A stretch of 44,786 nt of DNA from an uncultured Clostridia bacterium. GTDB lineage: Bacteria; Bacillota; Clostridia; Oscillospirales; Oscillospiraceae. The DNA is taken from positions 1 through 44,786 of the forward strand of contig CAMKFK010000010.1 in NCBI GenBank assembly GCA_946411835.1, written 5' to 3'. Within the stretch, counting starts at the first letter, position 1, and the number at the start of each line of letters is the position of its first letter. Of the stretch, positions 8,002 through 15,920 are shown piece by piece. A program made the position numbers and the translations under genes. The notes below the pieces were generated by a model, which was given only the letters and a program-made list of their open reading frames with translations, searched no databases and had not been told where the DNA came from.

Positions 8002-8303
8002 TGTGCGCCTCCGAGCTTTTGAATCGCGGCGTTCGCATACGCGCTATGAAGCGCGGCGGGTTCGCCCGCGAGCTTTTCCGGCGTTGCGTATTTCCGCAGC
8101 GACCCCGCAAGGTCGGCAACAGAAGCACTGGATGTTTCGTTCTCGGCTGTCAGTTGAAATGGAAGTCCCTTGACACGCAGGCTTTGCGCCGCAAACATAC
8201 GGATCGCCTCCGCGAAGCTGGTGCCTAAGCTTCGATACAGCGATTCGACCTGTTCCTTCATATCGGAGTCCATCCGAAGCTGCATGGTAGATTCTTTCGC
8301 CAT
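7998..8303 (-). CDS. RelB/DinJ-like antitoxin partner of the PIN toxin
   Basis: The start is placed at 8303 because AGGAGG precedes it by 7 bases and the product MAKESTMQLRMDSDMKEQ begins with the typical ribbon-helix-helix strand of RelB/DinJ antitoxins. An upstream in-frame start at 8354 would overlap the promoter. The N-terminal half (residues 1-50) is the RHH DNA-binding domain. The C-terminal half (about 50-101, DLAGSLRKYATPEKL and onward) should wrap the toxin. The pairing of a RelB/DinJ-type antitoxin with a PIN toxin is not unusual. It very likely represses its own promoter. Confidence 0.85.
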   Translation of the reverse strand: MAKESTMQLRMDSDMKEQVESLYRSLGTSFAEAIRMFAAQSLRVKGLPFQLTAENETSSASVADLAGSLRKYATPEKLAGEPAALHSAYANAAIQKLGGAQ

Positions 8304-8325
8304 ACGATCGCCTCCTTGTAATGAA

Positions 8326-8354
8326 ATAGTATAACAACTCAACACGAATGTCAA
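8326..8354 (-). promoter_or_regulatory. Promoter of the antitoxin-toxin operon
   Basis: On the minus strand: -35 TTGACA (8354-8349), 17-bp spacer, -10 TACTAT (8331-8326). An overlapping TATACT would give a 15-bp spacer. The antitoxin ATG is at 8303 with AGGAGG between. Confidence 0.65.
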
Positions 8355-8373
8355 TCATCTGAGGTGAAATCAC

Positions 8374-8853
8374 ATGCCAAGCAAAAAGAAGCCTTTCTTC
8401 AAATCCCCAAAAAAGAAGCCCACAAAGAAGACCGACTACGCGCCCCCCAAGCCTCCCGCTCTGAAGCGTCTGCTATTCGGTGAGGAAAAACGAGATCTCT
8501 CCGTGCTGGAATCCGGCGCTACCACCGTTCTCGACGTCCTATCGCCCACCGCCATTGATACCCGGAGCAAGGACTATATCATGGTGGACGGCGTCTATCA
8601 CGCCTATCTCTACGTCACCGGCTACGGCTACACGACCACCGTGGGCGCGGCGTGGCTCACGCCCTTGATTGAGGCGGGCGATGGCGTCAGCGTCAGCTTC
8701 CTCATCCAGCGCCAGCAGCGGGAGAAGATCCTCGGCAAAATCTCGCAGACGACGATGCTGAACCGCTCCCGTATGCGGGACGTCGGGGACGCGCGCAGGA
8801 CTACGAGGAGCTGGACAGCGCCATCAGCGCGGGACTGTACCTCAAGGACGTGA
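8374..8853 (+). CDS. VirB4 conjugation ATPase, N-terminal part (frameshifted)
   Basis: The first ~140 residues (Lys/Pro-rich start, then SPTAIDTRSKDYIMVDG and YLYVTGYGYTTTVGAAWLTP) are the N-terminal domain of a TraC/VirB4-type ATPase. After RMRDVGDAR at about 8796 this frame turns into an unrelated Arg/Thr-rich end. The next frame continues naturally with DYEELDSAISAGLYLKD. Restoring one base, most simply CGCAGG to CGCCAGG, joins the two parts into one ~650-residue VirB4. Together with the piece at 8850-10325 this is one gene, either mutated or affected by a sequencing indel. It starts 70 bases after the antitoxin start, in the opposite direction. Confidence 0.75.
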   Translation: MPSKKKPFFKSPKKKPTKKTDYAPPKPPALKRLLFGEEKRDLSVLESGATTVLDVLSPTAIDTRSKDYIMVDGVYHAYLYVTGYGYTTTVGAAWLTPLIEAGDGVSVSFLIQRQQREKILGKISQTTMLNRSRMRDVGDARRTTRSWTAPSARDCTSRT

Positions 8854-10325
8854 TGAACCGCGACGGCGAGGACTTCTATTATATGCACACACTGCTTGAA
8901 GTCGTCGCCGACGATCCCGAAACACTGGAGCAGCGCGTGACGGAGCTGGAGCGCCGCTGCGTTGCCAAGGAGCTGTTCGCCAAGCGCTGCGACTACAAGC
9001 AGGAGCAAGCGTTTTTGTCTATGCTCCCGCTGCTGTCCATCGACCCGGATATCGAGCGCAAGGCGCGGCGCAACGTGCCGACGAGCGGCGTCGCGGCGGC
9101 GTTCCCGTTCGCGTCCTATGAGCTGAGCGATCAGGGCGGCATCTTCCTCGGTCTCAACATGAACAACCGCTCGCCCGCGTTCCTTGACCCCTACGACGAC
9201 TACAAGTACACCAATGGCAACATGTGGATCGGCGGCAGCAGCGGCGCGGGCAAGACCTTCACGCTCAACTGCCTCGGCGGGCGGCTGCGGCAACAGGGCA
9301 AGCGCGTCATCTACATCGTGCCGAAGAAGGGACACGAGTTCCGCCCGCTCTGCGAGCTGATGGGCGGGCTGTACCTGCGGTTGTCCCCGTCCTCGGAGGA
9401 CTGCCCGAACATCATGGCGATCCGGCGCAGGTCGCTGGACAGCTACGCGAGCCTCAAGAACATGGAGGAGCGACGGGACTCCGTGCTGGCGGAGAAGATC
9501 TCGCGGCTCATCATCTGGTACTCGCTGCAAAAGCGCGATTTATCCGACGTGGACAAGAACCACCTCGACGAATCGCTGGTGAAGTGCTACGGACACTACG
9601 GCATCACAGCGGACAACGCGACGCTGACGGACGAGAACGGCAGGTTCAAGGAAATGCCGATCCTCGCGGATTGGTACAGTGTGCTGAACGAAAACCCAGG
9701 CACAAAGCACCTCGCGGTCGTGCTGGCGCGGTACGTCACCGGCAGCGCCGCCGCGATGGGACGGCGCAACAACATCGACCTCAACAACAAATACATCGTG
9801 TTGGACACCTCGGGTATGCCGGACGATCTTCAGCTCCCGGGCATCTTCTGGGCAACGGATGTGGCGAACGACCTCATTATGAACGCGGGCACGGAGCTGT
9901 CCGCGCTGATCGCGGACGAGCTGTGGAGCCTCGTCGGGGCAAACTCCAACCCGCTGGCGGCGGGCTTCGTGCAGGAGATGGTCAAAACCATCCGCGGGCT
10001 TGGCGGCATCGCGGTCACATCCACGCAGGGGATGCAGGACTTGTTCGGGCTGGATGGCGGCAAGTACGGCAAGGGGATCCTCGATTCCAGCCGCATCAAG
10101 CTCATCATGCAGATGGAGGAGCAGGAGGCGCGGCTCATTCAGAACGTGCTGAACCTCTCCGACCTTGAGGTGCGGCAGATCACGCGCCTCCGGCGCGGCG
10201 AAGGGTTGCTGTGCATCGGCTATAATCACGTCCCCATCGCCTTCTACGCGACGGAGCGGGAGTACAACGCGATCACGACGTCCTCCACCGATCTGCGGGT
10301 GCGGAGAAACGGAGGCGACGCATGA
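8850..10325 (+). CDS. VirB4 conjugation ATPase, main part with ATPase domain
   Basis: Continuation of the frameshifted VirB4. True homology extends upstream to about 8797, so the GTG at 8850 is only the first possible start in this frame. Walker A is GGSSGAGKT (about residues 128-136 of this piece) and Walker B is LIADELWS (around residue 353). VirB4 ATPases power channel assembly and substrate transfer at the inner membrane, together with PrgI and VirB6-like proteins. If translated alone the product would keep the ATPase core and lose the N-terminal domain. It overlaps the next gene by 4 nt. Confidence 0.85.
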   Translation: MMNRDGEDFYYMHTLLEVVADDPETLEQRVTELERRCVAKELFAKRCDYKQEQAFLSMLPLLSIDPDIERKARRNVPTSGVAAAFPFASYELSDQGGIFLGLNMNNRSPAFLDPYDDYKYTNGNMWIGGSSGAGKTFTLNCLGGRLRQQGKRVIYIVPKKGHEFRPLCELMGGLYLRLSPSSEDCPNIMAIRRRSLDSYASLKNMEERRDSVLAEKISRLIIWYSLQKRDLSDVDKNHLDESLVKCYGHYGITADNATLTDENGRFKEMPILADWYSVLNENPGTKHLAVVLARYVTGSAAAMGRRNNIDLNNKYIVLDTSGMPDDLQLPGIFWATDVANDLIMNAGTELSALIADELWSLVGANSNPLAAGFVQEMVKTIRGLGGIAVTSTQGMQDLFGLDGGKYGKGILDSSRIKLIMQMEEQEARLIQNVLNLSDLEVRQITRLRRGEGLLCIGYNHVPIAFYATEREYNAITTSSTDLRVRRNGGDA

Positions 10326-10975
10326 ACGATTTCAAGCAGGATATGACCCGCATCCAGCAGCTCATCGGAACAGCCTTCACGGCGATGGGCGCGTTGGTCG
10401 CCATGGCGGACGGCGGCGTAATGCAGCCCCAAAAGCTCCGCCGCACGCTGGAACAGGCCGTGGGCGGATTCGAGAGCGCGACGGTGGAGCTGCGCCGCCT
10501 CTGTGAGCGGAACATGCCGCCCGCCGGAGGTGCGGCGTACAAGCCTGTTGTCCCGCGTCGGGACGTGACGGGCACGGTGGAGCTGATCGACGGGAACTGG
10601 CTGCATATCACGCTCAATACGCTGCTGCCGAGCGTTGCCTTTCAGGTGCCGGTTTGGCTCAGCGATACGATCCGACGCCTGCTCGACGAGTACGAAAGCG
10701 GCGGGCGGTCACTGCCGTATTACACGCGCGCGCTTATGGTGATCGACGAGCATAGCGATATCGAAGGGCGGCGCGTGTTCGATCAGGATAACAAATCGTG
10801 GAAGACCGTCAGCAACGCCATCAAGGGCAGGGTGTTCCCCGACGACGACCAGTACACGCTCGGCGTGGCGCTGCTGTCCTCCCGCAGCAGTGAGAACGCC
10901 TGTCACATCACGCTTTTGGACAGCGCGGACGCGGCGGACTTCTTCGCCGTGAGGGGCGGCGAGTACGGGCTGTGA
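10322..10975 (+). CDS. Conserved conjugative-element protein (DUF6100-like), unknown function
   Basis: 217 residues, starting at an ATGA overlap with VirB4. From memory, the block WLHITLNTLLP, then WLSDTIRRLLDEYE and VIDEHSD...VFDQDNKSWK...DDDQYTLGVALLSSR, matches a family annotated DUF6100 that occurs in Clostridia conjugative elements after VirB4. The N-terminal ~60 residues look helical and the rest is a soluble mixed alpha/beta domain. No catalytic motif, signal peptide or membrane helix is seen. A cytoplasmic accessory factor of transfer is the likely role. Confidence 0.6.
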   Translation: MNDFKQDMTRIQQLIGTAFTAMGALVAMADGGVMQPQKLRRTLEQAVGGFESATVELRRLCERNMPPAGGAAYKPVVPRRDVTGTVELIDGNWLHITLNTLLPSVAFQVPVWLSDTIRRLLDEYESGGRSLPYYTRALMVIDEHSDIEGRRVFDQDNKSWKTVSNAIKGRVFPDDDQYTLGVALLSSRSSENACHITLLDSADAADFFAVRGGEYGL

Positions 10976-11153
10976 CCCCCGATGTATTTAGTGAAAGACG
11001 CAGAGAGATCGTCCGGTCGGTATTTGAATCCTATACATCTACCCCGCAATGGGTCGGAGGGCGCATAACCAAAGGAACTGCGTTTCTCATTCTTGTGGGA
11101 AAACAGGAAAGAATACATCATCCACGCAGGGCGAATGTATGAACACGAAGAGG

Positions 11154-11202
11154 GCGCCGAAATCGTGAGTACGCCGGAACGGCGGACGAACGGTTTCGGC
11201 GC
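11154..11202 (+). promoter_or_regulatory. Nested hairpin in the 253-nt gap before the gene at 11229
   Basis: GCGCCGAAATCGT (11154-11166) pairs with ACGGTTTCGGCGC (11190-11202): 13 bp with one G-U pair. It encloses a second hairpin, CGCCG-GAA-CGGCG (11172-11184). No T run follows, so this is not a simple terminator. It may be a structured 5' leader or an operator. The rest of the gap (10976-11153) holds only tiny ORFs without supported starts. Confidence 0.45.
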
Positions 11203-11228
11203 TCACGCAGGAACAGAGGGAGAAGCCT

Positions 11229-12368
11229 ATGATTTTCAGCATACGGGATATTGAGCTGCTGCTTTTGCTGCGGTGGTGCCGCTATCTCCCGCCTGCCGAG
11301 CTTGCTGATCGTTTCGATGAAACGACGATCACCAACCTCAAAGGTGTGCGGCTGATCCGAACGCACAAAGCCAGCGGAGCCCTGACGATGACAAGCGCGG
11401 GTGATGCGTTTTTAGAATCCTATGTCAAGGCGCTGCCCGAGAATGTTCGCCAATCTTATCTTGCCTCCAACACGCTGCGGCGTATCCGGCGGGCTTCCGT
11501 CATGCTGACGGCGTACCGCGCGGGGCTGCGGGTGTTCACAACGGATATTATGTCGCTGAAAGAGCGGTCAGTGTTCTACCTACCGACTCTGATGCGGGGA
11601 CACGGAACAAACCCGTGGAGCAACTCGCGCATCGCGGCGCTGCTGCGGCTGGGCGATACACTCTATGCCGCGCACTATGTCTGTCCCGGCATCGGCGAGA
11701 TGCTGCTTGTCGATGAGCTGAACGCCTTCCACAACAATACCGCCCAAATCAAAAACGTCGCTCGTGCGTTCTTCTTCGCCGGCGCGAGCTATGGCGACAT
11801 CCTCGCCGAGCTGGATGCCGAACCGGCAAGGGAGCTGAAACGCTACGTCAGCTACGCCGACGCCTATCGCCAACTGACCCTGCCCGTGCATTTGCTCCCC
11901 TGCGACGCCACCGGCGCGATGCAGCTCCGCCTGATGGCGCTGCCGGACTACCGAAGCGTCCTGACCCGCGCGGCGCTCCAAACGAGATACGCGCCCGCGC
12001 CCGGAGACGTTCCTGCGTGGGACGCGCTGTTCGAGGGCAAGCCCTTCGTCATGGCGGCGGACATGGATCTCCGGCGCATCGACGCCGCCATCCAAGCGGC
12101 GCGGGAGCGCGGGATGAACCAGATCGTCATGGCGGCACTCAAGCCGCAGGTGGAGGCGGTGCTGAAAAAACGATACCGCGACACAGGACTTGCGCGGGTG
12201 TACTCCATCAAAGAGGACGCTCTGCGCGAGCTTGGCGTCAGCACCCTCTACACCCCGCCCATGGAGGGCTATCGAACCGAGAAAGGAGAGGTGATCCATG
12301 CCCCGCTTATCCAAGCTGCTCGAAAAACTGGAAGACCGTCTGGAAAACAAAGCCGGACGCTGGTATGA
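11229..12368 (+). CDS. Conserved element protein with N-terminal winged-helix-like region
   Basis: 379 residues with an AGGGAG site before the ATG. The first ~75 residues (IRDIELLLLLRWCRYLPPAELADRF, ending LIRTHKASGALTMTSAG) look like a winged helix of the replication-relaxation/MarR-like kind. The remainder, rich in basic and aromatic residues, includes FMLTAYRAGLRVFTTD-like and APGDVPAWDALFEGKP segments and is not assigned. It directly precedes and overlaps the VirD4 coupling protein by 71 nt. DNA binding at the origin or control of transfer gene expression is possible; function is unproven. Confidence 0.55.
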   Translation: MIFSIRDIELLLLLRWCRYLPPAELADRFDETTITNLKGVRLIRTHKASGALTMTSAGDAFLESYVKALPENVRQSYLASNTLRRIRRASVMLTAYRAGLRVFTTDIMSLKERSVFYLPTLMRGHGTNPWSNSRIAALLRLGDTLYAAHYVCPGIGEMLLVDELNAFHNNTAQIKNVARAFFFAGASYGDILAELDAEPARELKRYVSYADAYRQLTLPVHLLPCDATGAMQLRLMALPDYRSVLTRAALQTRYAPAPGDVPAWDALFEGKPFVMAADMDLRRIDAAIQAARERGMNQIVMAALKPQVEAVLKKRYRDTGLARVYSIKEDALRELGVSTLYTPPMEGYRTEKGEVIHAPLIQAARKTGRPSGKQSRTLV

Positions 12369-13719
12369 GCGTCACAGAGAGAAGCTGCCCGTCTATCTCC
12401 CGACCGGCTTGATCGGTCTCTATTTCTACGGCATGTTCCTCAACTCCATCCGCCTCGGTATCAACCAGACTTTCCATGACCCCGAAGGGAAGATCCAAAG
12501 CATTTGGACGTTCAATCCGCTGAAAAACATCTTCGCCATCCTGACGCCCACGGGGCTTGTGACGACGGCTGTGGCGGTGCTGCTGTTCTGCCTCGCCACG
12601 AAAAAGGGCTACCTGTGGTTCTCCGGCTACCGGTACAAGCGCGACCCGCGCGGCTTCGATATTCTGCCGGATGGCACGCACGGCACGTCCGGCTTCCTTA
12701 CGGAGCAGGAGCTGCGTTCGTTCTTGGAGCTGGGCTCACCGCAGGAGGTGAAGGGAATGCTGCTGGGGAAATACAAGCAGCGAGACGACGACCCGGAGAA
12801 ATACGCGCTGTATGTGGCGCACGAGATGAAAGCGGGCGACAACAACAATCTGCTCTGCATCGGCGCGCCGGGTACGGGCAAGACCCGCGGCTTCATCCTC
12901 CCCTTCCTTTTGGGCTGCGCGAAGCGGCGGGAGTCGGTTTTCATCACCGACCCGAAGGGAGAGATATTCGAGCGATTGTCTGTCTACTTTCGGGAGAGCG
13001 GCTACACCGTCCGCGCCATCAACTACCTCGACATGGAATACTCGGACGGTTGGAACTGTCTGAGCGGACTGGACAAGGAAAAACGCCTTGTCCAGACGGT
13101 GGCGAACACGATCATTGAAAATACGTCGGGGCCTAAGGAGGCGGACGACTTCTGGAGCCGCGCCGAGTTGAATCTGCTCATGGCGCTGATCCACTACGTC
13201 GTCAATCTGAAGGACGAGCACGGCAACCTGCTGCCCATCGAGCAGCGGGGCCTTGGCAACGTCTACGACATCATCGCCAACCGAAGCATCGGCGAGATCA
13301 ACAAGACGCTGGCGAGTCTGCCGCCGGAGCATCCGGCAAGAGGGCCGCACGGGCTGTTCCTCAAGGCGCGGGAGACGCTGTGGGGCAACATCGTCATTGG
13401 ACTGGGCAACCGCCTCGCCGTCTTTCAGGATCAGCTGGTGGACACGATCACGCGCAACCACGACGTTGACCTGACGCTGCCCGGACGCGAGCCCTGCGCC
13501 TACTTTGTTATCATCTCCGCGCAGGATTCCGCCTACCGCTTTTTAAGCTCGCTGTTCTTCTCGCTGGCGATCCCGCAGCTGTCCAACTACGCGCACCTGC
13601 ATGGCGGGCGGCTGCCGGTGCTGGTGAACTTCTGTCTCGACGAATACTGCAACATCGGCTACATGGACGGCATCGCCGACGCGCTCAACAGCATCCGTGG
13701 CTTCAACATGAGCTGTTAG
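12298..13719 (+). CDS. VirD4/TraG-type coupling protein, N-terminal part, ended by in-frame TAG
   Basis: 473 residues. Two N-terminal membrane helices (LPVYLPTGLIGLYFYGMF and LVTTAVAVLLFCLA) are followed by the hexameric ATPase domain: Walker A GAPGTGKT (about residues 189-196), DPKGEIFE, and Walker B FCLDEYCNIG (around 447). The frame stops at TAG (13717-13719) after GFNMSC, but the same frame continues with AVVQSLSQW and onward, which is normal T4CP sequence. A CAG-to-TAG change is a plausible origin. The truncated product would lack the C-terminal part of the ATPase fold and is probably inactive unless the TAG is read through. Confidence 0.85.
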   Translation: MPRLSKLLEKLEDRLENKAGRWYERHREKLPVYLPTGLIGLYFYGMFLNSIRLGINQTFHDPEGKIQSIWTFNPLKNIFAILTPTGLVTTAVAVLLFCLATKKGYLWFSGYRYKRDPRGFDILPDGTHGTSGFLTEQELRSFLELGSPQEVKGMLLGKYKQRDDDPEKYALYVAHEMKAGDNNNLLCIGAPGTGKTRGFILPFLLGCAKRRESVFITDPKGEIFERLSVYFRESGYTVRAINYLDMEYSDGWNCLSGLDKEKRLVQTVANTIIENTSGPKEADDFWSRAELNLLMALIHYVVNLKDEHGNLLPIEQRGLGNVYDIIANRSIGEINKTLASLPPEHPARGPHGLFLKARETLWGNIVIGLGNRLAVFQDQLVDTITRNHDVDLTLPGREPCAYFVIISAQDSAYRFLSSLFFSLAIPQLSNYAHLHGGRLPVLVNFCLDEYCNIGYMDGIADALNSIRGFNMSC

Positions 13720-13722
13720 GCG

Positions 13723-14319
13723 GTGGTGCAGAGTCTGTCCCAGTGGCAGGAACGCTACCCGGGCAAGCAGTGGGAGAATCAGCTCAACACCTTCGATACG
13801 ACGCTGTATCTCGGCTGCAACGACAACACCTCGGCGAAGTATATCTCGGAGAAGTGCGGCAAGATCACCATCGGCGTCGTGAACAACCAAATGCCGCTGA
13901 CGCCGCTGTTCCACCCCGTCTACACGACCACGCGCCCCTACTCCCAGACGCGGAGCAACACGCAGCGCGATCTGATGGACATGAGCGAGGTGCTGCGGCT
14001 GGACGAGCGCAAGTGCATCGCCCTGTTCAACCATCGCAAGCCCGCGCTGCTCTACAAGCTCACGCCGGAGGAGCTGCCGGGCTACGATAAGCTGGTATCC
14101 TGCCGTGTGACGGATTACGTCCCGGCGTGGAGAAAGCGCAAAGAGGAAGAAGCGGCAAAGGAGCCAGTCAGGGTGCCCGCCCCGCCGCCCAAGCCGCCCG
14201 CAATCGAGAGCTTTTATGACAGATATGAGATCGTCTCGCCCACAGAGGACTTATACGGCCGCCCTGTCAGCAGCGAGGGCGAGGTCACATTGGAAGACGT
14301 GCTCGGTATGGAGGAATAA
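13723..14319 (+). CDS. VirD4/TraG-type coupling protein, C-terminal part after the TAG
   Basis: In the same frame as the preceding piece. It opens with VQSLSQWQERYP, then LGCNDNTSAKYISEKCG and TTRPYSQTRSNTQRDLMD, all typical of Gram-positive VirD4 proteins after Walker B. The GTG at 13723 has no ribosome-binding site, so independent translation is unlikely. The end is a Pro-rich linker followed by an acidic tail. Read with the upstream part, the whole coupling protein would be about 673 residues, which is a usual length. Confidence 0.8.
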   Translation: MVQSLSQWQERYPGKQWENQLNTFDTTLYLGCNDNTSAKYISEKCGKITIGVVNNQMPLTPLFHPVYTTTRPYSQTRSNTQRDLMDMSEVLRLDERKCIALFNHRKPALLYKLTPEELPGYDKLVSCRVTDYVPAWRKRKEEEAAKEPVRVPAPPPKPPAIESFYDRYEIVSPTEDLYGRPVSSEGEVTLEDVLGMEE

Positions 14320-14334
14320 AAGGAGGTATGACCC

Positions 14335-15342
14335 ATGAGGGCAGCACAGTTGAAAGAACGTCCCGGTTTTGACCTGATGAAGCAGACCGATATCCAGAGT
14401 ATCTATTATATGCAGATGCCGCGCTGGCTGTTCTACGACCCGCGCTGTGCAGAGCTGAGCTTGGAGGCGAAGGTCACATACACCTTCCTGCTCAACCGCT
14501 TCCAGTTCTCGCGCAGGAAGGGCTGGACAAACGAGTTTGGAGAGGTGTTCGTCATCTTCCCGCGCAAGGCGCTGGCGAAGGAGCTTCGCATCTGCGAACA
14601 GCGCGTCACGGCGGCGTTCCGGCAGCTGGTCGAGGCAAAGCTGGTGTGGGAGAAGCGCTGCGGGCGCGGCGACGCGAACCAAATCTACCTTGCGCGTGTC
14701 GAGCCGCAGGACGACCCCGACTATGAGTGCGCCCCGTTTTCCTCTGAGGACTATGAGGACAGCGGTTCCAGAACCGCAGGATCGGAGGTTCTTGGCGGCG
14801 AGCCATACGTCGCGGACACGCAAGAACCGCAGGATCTGAGCCTCAAGAACCGCGAGATACGCGATTCAAGAACCGCGGAATCTGCGGTTGCAGAACCGCA
14901 GGATTTGCTGCCAAGTAATAAAGAAAAGAGAAAGAAAGAACGGATTCAGAAAGAAGTCAGTCCGTCCGTGGAGCGCGCAGACGCGACGGACGGACAGGAC
15001 GCAGAGGAAGAGCTCACGGACATCTTGGATGCCTGTGAGCTTTCGTATTTCCCGCCGGAAACGGCGCGGGTACTCGAAAACGCCGTCGAGCGGCTCTACT
15101 ACTCGGACAGCCTGCGCGTTGGCAGCGCCACGCTGCCGCGCTCTCTTGTGCTCAAGCGATTGCGATACCTCGACCACATGACGCTGCGGGACGCCTTGAG
15201 CAAGCTGGCAGCAAACACGGAGAAGCCGGTGAAGAACTCCACCGCCTACACGATGGTCACGATCTTCAACGCCATCACCGAGAGCGAAAGCGACCTGATG
15301 GTCGATCCGTACCTCAACAGCCTTGCGCTGCCAACTGCGTAG
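14335..15342 (+). CDS. RepA_N-family replication initiator
   Basis: 335 residues with AGGAGGTATGACCC before the ATG. Residues ~25-125 carry the RepA N-terminal domain: MPRWLFYDPRCAELSLEAK, then KGWTNEFGEVFVIFP and KALAKELRICEQRV, a winged-helix region that binds iterons. The centre (about 140-210) is low-complexity, and its DNA contains iteron-like repeats. The C-terminal ~110 residues form a helical domain like the host-specific C-terminal part of RepA_N proteins. It starts replication of the plasmid or of the circular form of the element. It lies 15 nt after VirD4 and probably belongs to the same transcript. Confidence 0.85.
   Translation: MRAAQLKERPGFDLMKQTDIQSIYYMQMPRWLFYDPRCAELSLEAKVTYTFLLNRFQFSRRKGWTNEFGEVFVIFPRKALAKELRICEQRVTAAFRQLVEAKLVWEKRCGRGDANQIYLARVEPQDDPDYECAPFSSEDYEDSGSRTAGSEVLGGEPYVADTQEPQDLSLKNREIRDSRTAESAVAEPQDLLPSNKEKRKKERIQKEVSPSVERADATDGQDAEEELTDILDACELSYFPPETARVLENAVERLYYSDSLRVGSATLPRSLVLKRLRYLDHMTLRDALSKLAANTEKPVKNSTAYTMVTIFNAITESESDLMVDPYLNSLALPTA
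14770..14906 (+). repeat. Iteron array inside repA, putative replication origin
   Basis: AGAACCGC repeats, most extending to AGAACCGCAGGATC, start at 14770, 14823, 14846, 14869 and 14892. The last four are spaced exactly 23 bp apart, which is not a multiple of three, so they encode different peptides (EPQDL, KNREI, RTAES, EPQDL). An 8-bp inverted repeat, CTGCGGTT/AACCGCAG (14882-14901), sits at the last copy. A-rich sequence (14911-14950) follows. RepA_N replicons are known to carry their origin within the central part of rep. Confidence 0.75.
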
Positions 15343-15353
15343 GGGGTGGGCGT

Positions 15354-15920
15354 ATGCTGCTTTCTATCCAGCAGAAATACCTGCTGAACGTGATCCAAAA
15401 GCTTTGCTTCGCGCGGCGGGAACAGCTTTATCGGCTGTTTTGCCCGGTGTTCTGCGCGGACAATCCCGACGCCACGGAAGCGGTCGCGGGCGCGGCACTG
15501 CACCGTCTGCGCACGACCTGTCAGCAACTTCGGGAGACGGACGGCGTTTTCCATCTCACGAACACGAAGCCGGACAGCAATCTGCTGGAGGCCATTGACG
15601 TCATGATTGAGCTGTCACAGGCGAAGCCCCTGGACTTCCGCTGGGCCGAGCCGCCGGTTTTGCTGCGCTTCAGCGTGCAGGAGTTCATGGTGCGCCGCTT
15701 TGCAATCCTGCGCCACGGCGACGTGTTGGACGTTCCGCGCTTCGGCGCGTATGAGCGCGTCATACTGTTATTTGACGGACAGGGGCAGGCGCATCCTCTG
15801 CCCGTTTCAAATAAACAATTTATTGCCGTCCGGCAGAGCGACGGTTCTCACCGCTACTTTGCCACGGACGGTACGCAAGGAGGTTGTATCTATGCCCAGA
15901 AAGAAAACAGTACCGGATGA
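15354..15920 (+). CDS. Small winged-helix-like element protein (DUF5697-like)
   Basis: 188 residues. Start ATG after GGGGGTGGGCGT, 11 nt beyond the RepA stop. The N-terminal part (LLSIQQKYLLNVIQKL, then REQLYRLF) looks like a helix-turn-helix. From memory it matches a conserved conjugative-element family annotated DUF5697. The C-terminal half (residues ~95-188) contains LRFSVQEFMVRRFAIL and GAYERVILLFDG, an alpha/beta segment of unknown role. Its 3' end overlaps the S1-like gene start. Probably part of the replication or regulation unit. Confidence 0.55.
   Translation: MLLSIQQKYLLNVIQKLCFARREQLYRLFCPVFCADNPDATEAVAGAALHRLRTTCQQLRETDGVFHLTNTKPDSNLLEAIDVMIELSQAKPLDFRWAEPPVLLRFSVQEFMVRRFAILRHGDVLDVPRFGAYERVILLFDGQGQAHPLPVSNKQFIAVRQSDGSHRYFATDGTQGGCIYAQKENSTG

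Noticed and set aside
6925-10325. Toxin-antitoxin cassette splitting a single virB4 gene
   Set aside because: The downstream VirB4 has its own full N-terminal domain and start, so the 225-aa upstream protein is a separate gene.
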